DNA of 31,310 nucleotides from Actinomyces sp. GTDB lineage: Bacteria; Actinomycetota; Actinomycetes; Actinomycetales; Actinomycetaceae. This document shows positions 23,631 through 30,443 of this stretch, piece by piece (the stretch's first letter is position 1; the number at the start of each line of letters is the position of its first letter). The position numbers and the translations under genes were made by a program. A model generated the notes under the pieces. It did no database searches and was not told the origin of the DNA. It worked only from the letters and a program-made list of their open reading frames with translations. The stretch spans positions 1 to 31,310 of the forward strand of contig NZ_JAUMUL010000044.1 in assembly GCF_030530635.1 (NCBI RefSeq). The letters run 5' to 3'.

Positions 23631-23632
23631 AA

Positions 23633-24394
23633 TCAGGCGGGGCGGTAGGTGAAGCGGTCCCAGCCGAGGGTCTCGATCTGGGCGGCCATGCGCTCGCACT
23701 CGGCGTCCCATCCGGGCGCGGACACGGCGAAGCCGCCGGTGGTGCCCGCGCCGCGGGCCTGCTGCAGCGCGTAGACCCGGGCGCCGGCGTCGTGCACGCG
23801 GCGGGCGACCTCCACGGCGTCCGCGGCGGTTGTGTCCCCGGGGACCACGGTGGTGCGCACCTCGAAGCCGACGCCGTCGCCGCGGGCGGCCGCATCCACC
23901 AGCACATGCAGGCACTCCCAGGCCTTGGCGGCGGAGTTGGGGCGGCCGACCACGACGTCGTAGTGCTCGGGCAGGGCCTTGATGTCGAGGCCGACCCAGT
24001 CGACCAGCCCGCGCGCCACCATGTCGCGCAGGCGACCCGGGTAGGGGCCGGCGGTGTGCAGACCCACCTGGAAACCCATTTCCTTCACCTCGGCGGCGGC
24101 GTCGGCGAGGGCGTCCTGGCGCAGTGCCTCCCCGCCGGTGAGGACGACGCCGTCGAGCAGGCCGCGACGGCGGGCCAGCAGGGCGCGGACCTCATCCCAG
24201 GCGACCGCGCCGGGCGTGCGCGCGGGGATGAGGGCCTGGTTGTGGCAGTAGAAGCAGTTCCAGGGGCAGCCCTGCAGGAAGACCGTCGCGACCAGGCGGT
24301 CGGGCCAGTCGACGGTGGACATGGGCACGAGCCCGGCGATCTGCAGGTCGTCGGCGGGGCGGTGCACGATGCCTTTCTTGAGGGTCTCAGTCAT
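23633..24394 (-). CDS. nrdG: anaerobic ribonucleotide reductase activating protein (radical SAM)
   Basis: A 253-residue radical SAM activase that makes the glycyl radical on NrdD using S-adenosylmethionine and a [4Fe-4S] cluster. The cluster motif is GCPWNCFYCHN with Cys43, Cys47 and Cys50 (C-x3-C-x2-C), followed by VVLTGGEAL, the GGE SAM-binding motif. The opening IAGLVPMSTVDWPDRLVATVF is typical for the family. I start it at the ATG at 24394, which overlaps the antitoxin gene by 8 nt; an upstream extension inside the antitoxin gene gives no better start. Nearest upstream promoter is the one before the antitoxin (about 24630-24659), so nrdG and the antitoxin are probably co-transcribed. Confidence 0.93.
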   Translation of the reverse strand: MTETLKKGIVHRPADDLQIAGLVPMSTVDWPDRLVATVFLQGCPWNCFYCHNQALIPARTPGAVAWDEVRALLARRRGLLDGVVLTGGEALRQDALADAAAEVKEMGFQVGLHTAGPYPGRLRDMVARGLVDWVGLDIKALPEHYDVVVGRPNSAAKAWECLHVLVDAAARGDGVGFEVRTTVVPGDTTAADAVEVARRVHDAGARVYALQQARGAGTTGGFAVSAPGWDAECERMAAQIETLGWDRFTYRPA

Positions 24395-24623
24395 CGAGTC
24401 CGAGGCTCGCGGCGATCTCATCGAGGCGGCGCGTCTTGATCTCACCACGCCTGGCCGCCTCCGCTTCAGCCTTCAGCGTGTACGCGTACTCCAAGTCATC
24501 AATGTAGGACTCCACAGCCTCACGCACATAGAAAGTTGCCGGGCGCCCGGTCCGAGAGCCCAGATCATCGAGCCGACGCTTAAGCTCCTCCGGCAGTCGC
24601 ACGCTCAGAACTGCTGTAGACAT
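24387..24623 (-). CDS. ribbon-helix-helix antitoxin (RelB-like)
   Basis: A 78-residue protein with a ribbon-helix-helix DNA-binding domain: STAVLSVRLPEELKRRLDDLG at 2-22 and the second helix region RPATFYVREAVESYIDDLEY. The acidic and basic C-terminal half (AEAEAARRGEIKTRRLDEIAASLGLDD) is the kind of tail that wraps a RelE toxin. I start it at the ATG at 24623, which sits in the centre of a palindrome and 6 nt after a TATGCT -10. Upstream ATGs lack a ribosome binding site. The toxin gene lies upstream on the same strand across 153 bp, and the stop overlaps nrdG by 8 nt. Confidence 0.85.
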   Translation of the reverse strand: MSTAVLSVRLPEELKRRLDDLGSRTGRPATFYVREAVESYIDDLEYAYTLKAEAEAARRGEIKTRRLDEIAASLGLDD

Positions 24624-24659
24624 GTTTACAGCATAGGAGTCGGCCCTCATTTCCGACAA
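24612..24659 (-). promoter_or_regulatory. leaderless promoter and autoregulatory palindrome of the antitoxin
   Basis: On the minus strand, TTGTCG (24659-24654) and TATGCT (24635-24630) are 18 bp apart, and the antitoxin ATG begins 6 nt after the -10. A palindrome with half-sites TGCTGTA (24612-24618) and TACAGCA (24627-24633), 20 of 22 positions symmetric, overlaps the -10 and the start codon. This is the expected place for antitoxin autorepression, and it would also control nrdG. Confidence 0.65.
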
Positions 24660-24701
24660 GCCCCAGCCCATACAGCGAAGGTCCAGAGCCCCCTAGGACG
24701 A

Positions 24702-24742
24702 GCGCCGGGGCCCCACCGCTGAAGCGGCAGGCGCCCCGGCGC
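24702..24742. terminator. strong hairpin between toxin and antitoxin genes
   Basis: GCGCCGGGGC (24702-24711) pairs perfectly with GCCCCGGCGC (24733-24742). Inside, CCGCT (24716-24720) pairs with AGCGG (24723-24727). No T-run follows on the minus strand. It lies 35 bp after the toxin stop and before the antitoxin promoter, so it may end or attenuate the nrdD-toxin message. Confidence 0.6.
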
Positions 24743-24776
24743 CTCTACAGCCGAGTCACGAACAGGACCGGTGATC

Positions 24777-25043
24777 TCATCGATAGACCGTGGATCGATG
24801 ACCGACATCAATTGCGAGGATCACGCAGCGCTCATCCTGGAGGTCGACGATCACCCGGTAGTTCCCGACCCGGAGTCGGAAGTACCCCTTAAGCGGGCCA
24901 GTCATCGGTTTCATGAAGTTCCGCGGATCATCAGCGCCCTGAATCTCCCGCAGCTTGCCGACCACACGCACCTGGACACTGCGATCGAGTCGGCGCAGCG
25001 AACTCTCGGCGCGAGGAGTCAGCTCAACGATCCAGTCCGCCAC
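24777..25043 (-). CDS. RelE/ParE family toxin
   Basis: An 88-residue protein of the RelE superfamily, mRNA interferases usually acting at the ribosome. The opening WIVELTPRAESSLRRLDRSVQ and the closing GYFRLRVGNYRVIVDLQDE... VGHRSTVYR are the two characteristic regions (Lys, Arg and the terminal H-R-x-x-V-Y-R). I start at the GTG at 25043, 5 nt after GGGAGG; a GTG two codons earlier would overlap that site. It begins 32 bp after the nrdD stop codon and is likely on the nrdD transcript. Its antitoxin is encoded downstream rather than upstream, the reverse of the classic relBE order. Confidence 0.85.
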   Translation of the reverse strand: MADWIVELTPRAESSLRRLDRSVQVRVVGKLREIQGADDPRNFMKPMTGPLKGYFRLRVGNYRVIVDLQDERCVILAIDVGHRSTVYR

Positions 25044-25075
25044 CCGCACCTCCCGCTCCGTTGGAGACCCGGACC

Positions 25076-27025
25076 TCAGGCGCTGATAGAGGTCAGACGC
25101 GAGGTGGTGGCGCCGTGGGCGCCGGCCGCGGCCTCGGTGAACATCTGCCGCTCCATGTACTCGCCCTTCTTACCGATATTGAAGGACTTCACGGGGCGGA
25201 AGTAGCCCATGACACGGGTCCACACCTCGCACTCGACCGGCTCGGCGTCGGGGTGCAGCTCGGCGCACTTGGGGCAGGTGAAGTGCTCGCCGGCCAGGTA
25301 GCCGTGGGTCGGGCAGATCGAGAAGGTCGGGGTGATGGTGATGTAGGGCGTGCGGAAGGCCGTCAGCGAGCGGCGCACCAGCTCCTTGCAGGCCTGGGCT
25401 GAGGAGATGTGCTCATTCATGTACAGGTGCAGGACCGTGCCGCCCGTGTACTTGGTCTGCAGCTCCTCCTGCATCTCCTGCGCCTCGAAGGGGTCGTCGG
25501 TGTAGCCGACAGGCAGCTGGGAGGAGTTGGTGTAGTACGGGTTGGAGTCGGTGCCCGCCTGGAGGATGTCGGGGAAGCGCTTGCGGTCCTCCTTGGCGAA
25601 CCGGTAGGTGGTGCCCTCGGCGGGGGTGGCCTCCAGGTTGTACAGGTGGCCGGTGGCCTCCTGGATCTCAACCATGCGGCCGCGGACGTGGTCGAGGATG
25701 CGCACGCACATGGCGTGACCGCGCGGGTCGGTCAGGTCGTAGGCGTCGTGCGTGAAGTTGCGGACCATCTCGTTCATGCCATTGACGCCGATGGTGGAGA
25801 AGTGGTTGTCCAGCGTGCCGAGCCAGCGCTTGGTGAAGGGGAACAGGCCGGCCTCTATGTGGTGCTGGATGACGGTGCGCTTGAGTTCCAGCGTCTGCGA
25901 GGCGATGTCGATCAGGCGGTCCAGCGCCTTCACCAGGGCCTCCTCGTCGCCGGCATGCAGGTAGCCCAGGCGCGCCATGTTCACGGTGACGACGCCGACG
26001 GAGCCGGTCTGCTCGGCCGAGCCGAACAGGCCGTTGCCGCGCTTGAGCAGCTCGCGCAGGTCGAGCTGCAGGCGGCAGCACATGGAGCGGATCATGCCGG
26101 GGTCGAGCTCGGAGTTGATGAAGTTCTGGAAGTAGGGCAGGCCGTACTTCGCGGTCATGGTGAACAGCCGGTCGGCGTTGGGGCTGTCCCAGTCGAAGTC
26201 CTTGGTGATGTTGTAGGTGGGGATCGGGAAGGTGAAGACGCGGCCGTCGGCGTCACCGGTGGTCATGACCTCCATGAAGGCGCGGTTGATCATGCCCATC
26301 TCCTCGGCGAGGTCGCCGTAGGTGAAGTCGCACAGCTCGTCGCCGACCAGCGGGTGCTCGTCGGCCAGGTCCGCGGGGCAGGTCCAGTCGAAGGTGAGGT
26401 TGGTGAAGGGCGTCTGAGTGCCCCAGCGGGAGGGGACGTTGAGGTTGAAGATGAGCTCCTGCATGCACTGGAGGACGTCGTCGTAGCTCATGTTGTCCAG
26501 GCGGACGAAGGGCGCCATGTAGGTGTCGAAGGAGGAGAAGGCCTGCGCGCCGGCCCACTCGTTCTGCAGGGTGCCCAGGAAGTTGACGATCTGGCCGACG
26601 GCGGATGAGAAGTGCTTGGCGGGGCCGGAGGCGATCTTGCCGGGGACGCCGTTGAATCCCTGCTGGAGCAGGTTCTTCAGCGACCAGCCGGCGCAGTAGC
26701 CGGCGAACATGTCCAGGTCGTGGATGTGGATGTCGCCGTCGCGGTGGGCGTCGCCGGCCACCTGCGGGTAGATCTGGCTGAGCCAATAGTTGGCGATGAC
26801 CTTGCCGGAAGTGTTCAGGATCATCCCGCCCAGGGAGTAACCCTGGTTGGCGTTGGCGTTCACGCGCCAGTCGGAGCGGTCCAGGTACTCGGTGATGGTG
26901 GAGACGGCGTCCACCTGGGGGCGCGAGCCGTGGGCGACAGCGGAGTCGGCAGAGCCTCGGGCCACGAGCTCGGGGTGCGCGGCGGCCAGGTGAGCGGCGG
27001 ACGGGGTCTGGGTGCTGTCGGACAC
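25076..27025 (-). CDS. nrdD: anaerobic (class III) ribonucleoside-triphosphate reductase
   Basis: A 649-residue glycyl radical enzyme that reduces ribonucleotides to deoxyribonucleotides without oxygen. Landmarks are HIHDLDMFAGYCAGWSLKNLL in the N-terminal third, the paired cysteines of SMCCRLQLDLREL, the zinc-site region with CPTHGYL (Cys571) and CPKC (Cys584, Cys587), and RVMGYFRPVKSFN, in which Gly607 is the inferred radical site. No N-terminal ATP-cone is seen, like the shorter T. maritima-type enzymes. The frame extends to 27160, but GTG at 27025 follows GGAGG by 6 nt and precedes the conserved part, so I use it. NrdR-like boxes lie upstream at 27168-27215. nrdG is downstream, separated by the toxin-antitoxin pair. 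Confidence 0.95.
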   Translation of the reverse strand: MSDSTQTPSAAHLAAAHPELVARGSADSAVAHGSRPQVDAVSTITEYLDRSDWRVNANANQGYSLGGMILNTSGKVIANYWLSQIYPQVAGDAHRDGDIHIHDLDMFAGYCAGWSLKNLLQQGFNGVPGKIASGPAKHFSSAVGQIVNFLGTLQNEWAGAQAFSSFDTYMAPFVRLDNMSYDDVLQCMQELIFNLNVPSRWGTQTPFTNLTFDWTCPADLADEHPLVGDELCDFTYGDLAEEMGMINRAFMEVMTTGDADGRVFTFPIPTYNITKDFDWDSPNADRLFTMTAKYGLPYFQNFINSELDPGMIRSMCCRLQLDLRELLKRGNGLFGSAEQTGSVGVVTVNMARLGYLHAGDEEALVKALDRLIDIASQTLELKRTVIQHHIEAGLFPFTKRWLGTLDNHFSTIGVNGMNEMVRNFTHDAYDLTDPRGHAMCVRILDHVRGRMVEIQEATGHLYNLEATPAEGTTYRFAKEDRKRFPDILQAGTDSNPYYTNSSQLPVGYTDDPFEAQEMQEELQTKYTGGTVLHLYMNEHISSAQACKELVRRSLTAFRTPYITITPTFSICPTHGYLAGEHFTCPKCAELHPDAEPVECEVWTRVMGYFRPVKSFNIGKKGEYMERQMFTEAAAGAHGATTSRLTSISA

Positions 27026-27499
27026 GAGGGGCCTCCAGTGCTTTGCGTTAGTGCTGAGCGTGCAGTCTTCTTTGAACGGGTGGCACCACCGGGGCCGAGG
27101 GCCCCGGTCGGCGCCGCCGACGCCGCCGACCCTACTCCAAGACACCCCCGCAAACGACACCGGTGTAACACATCATCTAGGAGCGTAACCGGCCAGCGAC
27201 CACAACATGTTGTGGTCGCAACCCGCACCATACCCGCAACGGTGGCGCCATCCGGCGCGACCGCCGCTCTGCGTAACCCCACTTCTTGTGGGTGGCGCAG
27301 CTCACACTTTTACTGACGCGCACGCGCGTGTCGCCAGGCGGGCGAGCCGCGCTACCCCACGCGGCCGCAGGTAGAACCGACACGCGTCCATCCTCCGGCA
27401 CGAGCAGACGAGTTCGTCGCGAACCGCCGACACGCCCAGGCTCAGGAGCGAACCCCCGTATTCTTGGTGGCACCCTATCCACCCCTGAGGAGTTCCCCC
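27026..27499. other. 474-bp divergent control region of nrdD and the acetyltransferase gene
   Basis: No credible gene is seen here. It contains the NrdR-like boxes (27168-27219), a short palindrome ACACCGGTGT at 27157-27166 and a small hairpin CCCAC-TTCTT-GTGGG near 27270-27285. The ribosome binding site GAGGAG of the acetyltransferase gene is at 27486-27491. Confidence 0.6.
27168..27219. promoter_or_regulatory. tandem NrdR-like boxes upstream of nrdD
   Basis: A perfect 24-bp palindrome occupies 27196-27219 (half-site GCGACCACAACA). Its central 16 bases (27200-27215, CCACAACATGTTGTGG) match about 12 of 16 positions of the NrdR box as I recall it (ACACAATATATTGTGT). A weaker copy, ACACATCATCTAGGAG (27168-27183), matches about 9 of 16. 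The box starts are 32 bp apart, three helical turns, the usual spacing for NrdR. Confidence 0.65.
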
Positions 27500-28060
27500 A
27501 TGACCTCGATGGCACGACAGCTCTTCCACTCGGATCTTTTCCGCTACTTCGGCCGCAGCGACGTGCCGCTGACCGCCCGCCTCGGCGAGCGCAAGGTGCT
27601 GAGCTACCTGTGGACCTTCCGTCATGCGCAGAACGCCAGCTCGCCGCTGATGCAGAAGGCTTACCGAGCGGCTCTCAGCCATCTGTCGGCGACGACATTC
27701 ATCCAAATTCCTTGGTCGACCAGGATCGGCCCCGGTTTCTACATCGGACACCGCGGCCGGATCATCATCAATCCGGCCGCAGTGATAGGTAGCAACTGCA
27801 ACATCGCCACGGGTGTAACGATCGGCAAAGTGCCGTCCGGGCGCCGAGCGGGCACCCCCACGATCGGAGACCGCGTGTGGATCGGCACGAATGCCGTCAT
27901 CGTCGGCGGGATCACCATCGGAGACGACGTCCTCATCGCCCCGGGGGCACTGGTCAACACCGATGTCCCGTCCGGTTCCACGGTCATCGGCAATCCCGGC
28001 ATCATCAAAGAGGGCCACCCGTGCCCACCGGAGTACATGCAGAACCTCTGGCAGGGATGA
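27500..28060 (+). CDS. hexapeptide-repeat acetyltransferase (serine acetyltransferase-like)
   Basis: A 186-residue left-handed beta-helix acyltransferase. A short helical N-terminus (ARQLFHSDLFRYFG, then LSYLWTFRHAQNAS) precedes imperfect hexapeptide turns from about residue 75: IGPGFYIGHRGRIIINPAAVIGSNCNIATGVTIG, a loop KVPSGRRAGTP, and IGDRVWIGTNAVIVGGITIGDDVLIAPGALVNTDVPSG. This is the CysE/LbH_SAT arrangement, also seen in polysaccharide O-acetyltransferases. The putative catalytic His is in YIGHRG. The ATG is 8 nt after GAGGAG. No cysteine synthase is adjacent, so a glycan acetyltransferase is as likely as serine acetylation. Confidence 0.8.
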   Translation: MTSMARQLFHSDLFRYFGRSDVPLTARLGERKVLSYLWTFRHAQNASSPLMQKAYRAALSHLSATTFIQIPWSTRIGPGFYIGHRGRIIINPAAVIGSNCNIATGVTIGKVPSGRRAGTPTIGDRVWIGTNAVIVGGITIGDDVLIAPGALVNTDVPSGSTVIGNPGIIKEGHPCPPEYMQNLWQG

Positions 28061-28250
28061 GGCGGGGCCTGCGCTGGTCTACCAGAAGCCGACCGGGAGA
28101 CACGTTTCCCCTGGTCATAGGCGGTTTGCCCAGCAAGTCACGCTGAGTTCAGTCGCCACAATTCAAACCCCGCCACGCCCTGGCATACGCTGCACGGCAC
28201 CAGTGACAGCCGGCCGTGTCCCCTATCAGCAACAGATTTGAGGAGCCCTC

Positions 28251-28706
28251 TTGGAACCCACGCATGTCCCGGTGAACGACTTCTTGTCCACCGTGAGCAC
28301 CCACTGGGAGCACGTACCTCCTCAGCGGAACCGGCAGGGCGCAGTCGCCCGGACGCATCTGCGCGCCGTCACCGATTACCTGGCGTCCGTGCCGCTGGCG
28401 GCGCGCCCGGCCTTGGACGCACTGCGTGACCTGGTGCGGCGCACCGCACCTGGCGTCGAGGAAGTGATCAGCTACGGGATCATCGGCTATCGGATTCCGG
28501 GACGCAGCAGGGCCGCGCGGGTTTTCGTCTCGGGCTGGAAGGACCACGTAGCGCTGTACCCACTGCCGTCCCAGGAGGCGCTGCGCACTGAACTCGCCCC
28601 ATGGGTGCGTGGCAAGGGGACTTTGTGGTTCGGTCTGGATGAGCCCTTGCCGACGACGCTGCTGGAACGAACCGTCGCAGCGCTCTTGGATGATCAGCGG
28701 CCTTGA
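28251..28706 (+). CDS. DUF1801 family protein (YdhG/iron-chaperone-like fold)
   Basis: A 151-residue protein resembling the DUF1801 family, which includes proteins once called iron chaperones. The core is TDYLASVPLAARPALDALRDLVRRTAPGVEEVISYGIIGYRIPGR, then a strand VFVSGWKDHVALYPL and a C-terminal GTLWFGLDEPLPTTLLERTV. These are the usual conserved regions. The start is a TTG five bases after GAGGAG, better placed than the in-frame GTG seven codons later. It converges on the decayed hipA gene and overlaps its end by 13 bp. The biochemical role is not known. Confidence 0.75.
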   Translation: MEPTHVPVNDFLSTVSTHWEHVPPQRNRQGAVARTHLRAVTDYLASVPLAARPALDALRDLVRRTAPGVEEVISYGIIGYRIPGRSRAARVFVSGWKDHVALYPLPSQEALRTELAPWVRGKGTLWFGLDEPLPTTLLERTVAALLDDQRP

Positions 28707-29267
28707 GATACGGCGGCGAGCGCCTCGATACGCGGTGCGATAGCATCAGCCATCCGTACGAAGACTTCGCGGAGGTCGGCGCGCGGAGAGCGGGACAGGT
28801 CGCGGATCGAGTCGACGACGTCGAGGTAGTCGTGCTGCTCACCGTCCCCTGAGTTGCGGTCATGGCACTGATGTAGCCGATCCGATGTCCGAGATGGGAT
28901 CGGTCGAACCTGCGCAGGACGAGTACACCGCAGTCGCCCACATTGACCAGTCGCCGCTGCGGGCAACGGATCCCGACTTCCTGCATGAGGTCGACCATGA
29001 CAGCTTCCCATGCCATGACATTCCACCGGTCGGATGCATGCGGGAATTTGGCAATCGCGAGGCCGCCGTCGTCCAGCCTCACGGAGGCCTTGGGGCGAGC
29101 GCCTCCTAGGCCGGTGGCGCCGGTGGCGAGAAGCTGCTTGATGGCGGCGGCTGGATCATCATCTGCTTGCGTCTGGTCGGCCGCAGTCAGGAGGTACGGG
29201 TGAAGTGCGCGGTCCCCACGCGCTGCGGCTTCGATTCGGTGTCGAGAAGGACTTCGACGTCGGTCAT
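28694..29267 (-). pseudogene. hipA: decayed hipA (HipA-type kinase toxin)
   Basis: Pieces of a HipA serine/threonine kinase appear in three frames. The start, MTDVEVLLDTESKPQRVGTA, overlaps the hipB stop by 4 nt (ATGA) as in intact hip operons, but stops at about 29187. A second frame holds TGLGGARPKASVRL, IAKFPHASDRWNVMAWE, VLVLRRFDRSHLGHRIGYIS, the HipA nucleotide-binding lobe. A further shift near 28860 leads to DGEQHDYLDVVDSIRDL and DLREVFVRMADAI, then a stop. The N-terminal subdomain between these pieces and the catalytic C-lobe (the N-x-D-D-H region) are deleted. The product cannot be an active kinase. Confidence 0.8.
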
Positions 29268-29551
29268 CGGGCACGCCGCTTCGTCAGGCTTCCGGCGCGC
29301 AGGCGGCCGATGTCTGTGGATAGCGGGTCGACGGCGTCGACAACCTGGTCGAGGATGCCGAGGGAGCGCAGCACTTGGGCGACGGCACCGAAGGAGACGG
29401 TGGGATCGCCGCGTTCGATCTTGCGCAGCGTGTCGCGGCTGATGTCGGCCCGCTCGGAGACCTGTTGGGCGGTCAGCCCCAGCACCATGCGCCAGCCACG
29501 GATGTGCTCGCCGAAGGCGGTCATCTGCCGGTTGATCCGGTAGCCGGGCAT
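29264..29551 (-). CDS. hipB: HipB-like Xre-family antitoxin
   Basis: A 95-residue DNA-binding protein with an Xre/Cro helix-turn-helix: GEHIRGWRMVLGLTAQQVSERADISRDTLRKIERGDPTVSFGAVAQVLRSLG, at about 15-67 (written in full family pattern). The tail VDPLSTDIGRLRAGSLTKRRAR is typical of HipB partners of HipA. The ATG at 29551 follows AAGGAGG by 5 nt and decides the start. Its hipA partner is a pseudogene, so it survives as an orphan antitoxin and autoregulator. Two direct repeats upstream are its likely operators. Confidence 0.85.
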   Translation of the reverse strand: MPGYRINRQMTAFGEHIRGWRMVLGLTAQQVSERADISRDTLRKIERGDPTVSFGAVAQVLRSLGILDQVVDAVDPLSTDIGRLRAGSLTKRRAR

Positions 29552-29571
29552 GCACACCTCCTTATGGCGTG

Positions 29572-29612
29572 CATGATCGCCATATTAGCAGGTTATGACG
29601 AACATGATCGCC
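29572..29612. promoter_or_regulatory. paired direct repeats upstream of hipB (candidate operators)
   Basis: CATGATCGCC occurs at 29572-29581 and again at 29603-29612, 31 bp apart, so both lie on about the same face of the helix. Between them, on the minus strand, TAATAT (29587-29582) is a possible -10. The first copy starts 21 bp upstream of the hipB start. Confidence 0.5.
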
Positions 29613-29663
29613 GTTGTGCTACTCGGAGCTGAAGTACTCGAGCTAACGCAACCCTGTCCGGGA

Positions 29664-30044
29664 TCATGCATCAAGAAGCTGAGCCACTCTCTGATGCGAC
29701 ACCCCCATAAGCATGCCGACCTCGCGGAGAGTCAACCCGCCCTCGCGCAGAACTCGCGCCGCCGCACGAGACTCGTCCGCTGCCCTGCGCGTCGCCGCAT
29801 CCGCCTGCTCACGTAGCCGCCGAGCCTCCGCCATGTGCTCGACGTAGTCGGCGGGAAGTGTGGTTTGGACATCGAAGTCGACCTCGGACTCAAGGATGCC
29901 CGCGAGGTACGCAACGGCCTCACGCATCTCATCCCTCGCCTGATCGAGACGACGAACCTGAGAGACCGCGCCCACCTCGGGGACCTCAAGAACCCACCAA
30001 TTGCCGATTCCCCGCTCGGCCTTAAGAACAAATGTTCGACTCAT
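29664..30044 (-). CDS. hicB: HicB-like antitoxin with C-terminal helix-turn-helix
   Basis: A 126-residue protein. The N-terminal half (SRTFVLKAERGIGNWWVLEVPEVGAVSQVRRLDQARDEMREAVAYLAG pattern, residues 2-50) is the partially degraded RNase-H-like fold of HicB. A charged helix (EHMAEARRLREQADAATRRAADESRAA) links to a C-terminal helix-turn-helix, LTLREVGMLMGVSHQRVAQLL. The ATG overlaps the hicA stop by 4 nt, and AAGGA lies 8 nt before it. It would neutralise HicA and repress the operon through the palindrome ahead of hicA. Confidence 0.8.
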   Translation of the reverse strand: MSRTFVLKAERGIGNWWVLEVPEVGAVSQVRRLDQARDEMREAVAYLAGILESEVDFDVQTTLPADYVEHMAEARRLREQADAATRRAADESRAAARVLREGGLTLREVGMLMGVSHQRVAQLLDA

Positions 30045-30253
30045 CGCCACCATCCTTTCCCGCCGAGGACCTCGGCGAACTGATCGAAGAACTTGCCCGC
30101 CGTCACGTCGTCGATCTCGACGTGACGCCCAAGGGTCCGCGTAACACTCCCGACTCGGACGGCGGTATGGCGAGTGAGTTCACGAACCTCGTATTCAAGT
30201 CCCCGGTCGCGCGCTGCGCGCTTGACCCGCTTCAGCACCGCCGACCGCTTCAT
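30041..30253 (-). CDS. hicA: HicA-like mRNA interferase toxin
   Basis: A 70-residue protein of the HicA family, small double-stranded-RNA-binding-fold toxins that cut mRNA. The layout fits: MKRSAVLKRVKRAARDRGLEYE, then the region with the conserved histidine (RHTAVRVG), and LGRHVEIDDVTAGKFFDQF, equivalent to the P-R-H-x-E-I motif of the family. It is first in the operon and is translationally coupled to hicB. The ATG is 6 nt after a TAGACT -10 with no ribosome binding site, so the message is probably leaderless. Confidence 0.8.
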   Translation of the reverse strand: MKRSAVLKRVKRAARDRGLEYEVRELTRHTAVRVGSVTRTLGRHVEIDDVTAGKFFDQFAEVLGGKGWWR

Positions 30254-30288
30254 GACAGCAGTCTAGTCACACTAGAAGTCTTCGGCAA
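30254..30288 (-). promoter_or_regulatory. leaderless hicAB promoter with overlapping palindrome
   Basis: On the minus strand TTGCCG (30288-30283) and TAGACT (30265-30260) are 17 bp apart, and the hicA ATG follows 6 nt after the -10. The inverted repeat TCTAGT-CAC-ACTAGA (30262-30276) overlaps the -10, as expected for a HicB or HicAB operator. Confidence 0.65.
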
Positions 30289-30315
30289 TGCCGACTTGCC
30301 GTCCCGAATTGCACC

Positions 30316-30441
30316 TCACCCGTCCACCAGCAGCGGGTCGGAGCGCCGCTCCTGCTCGGGCAGGTTCGCGGCCGTCATCAGCACGTCCGCGACGCGCCGC
30401 AGCAGCTCGCCCCGCTCACAGGTTTCCGTGGTTTTTGTCGC
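30316..30441 (-). pseudogene. unidentified C-terminal gene fragment
   Basis: One minus-strand frame reads ERGELLRRVADVLMTAANL and then PEQERRSDPLLVDG before a TGA. The composition looks like real protein, but there is no start codon and the frame runs back into the 3' end of the DNA-binding gene upstream. I do not recognise the family. It may be the rump of the partner gene of the upstream DNA-binding protein. Confidence 0.35.
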
Positions 30442-30443
30442 AG

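Noticed and set aside
25409..26608. Long plus-strand frame of 399 codons
   Set aside because: Exact antisense of nrdD with Val/Gly/Ala-rich composition caused by GC-rich codon bias; no domain.
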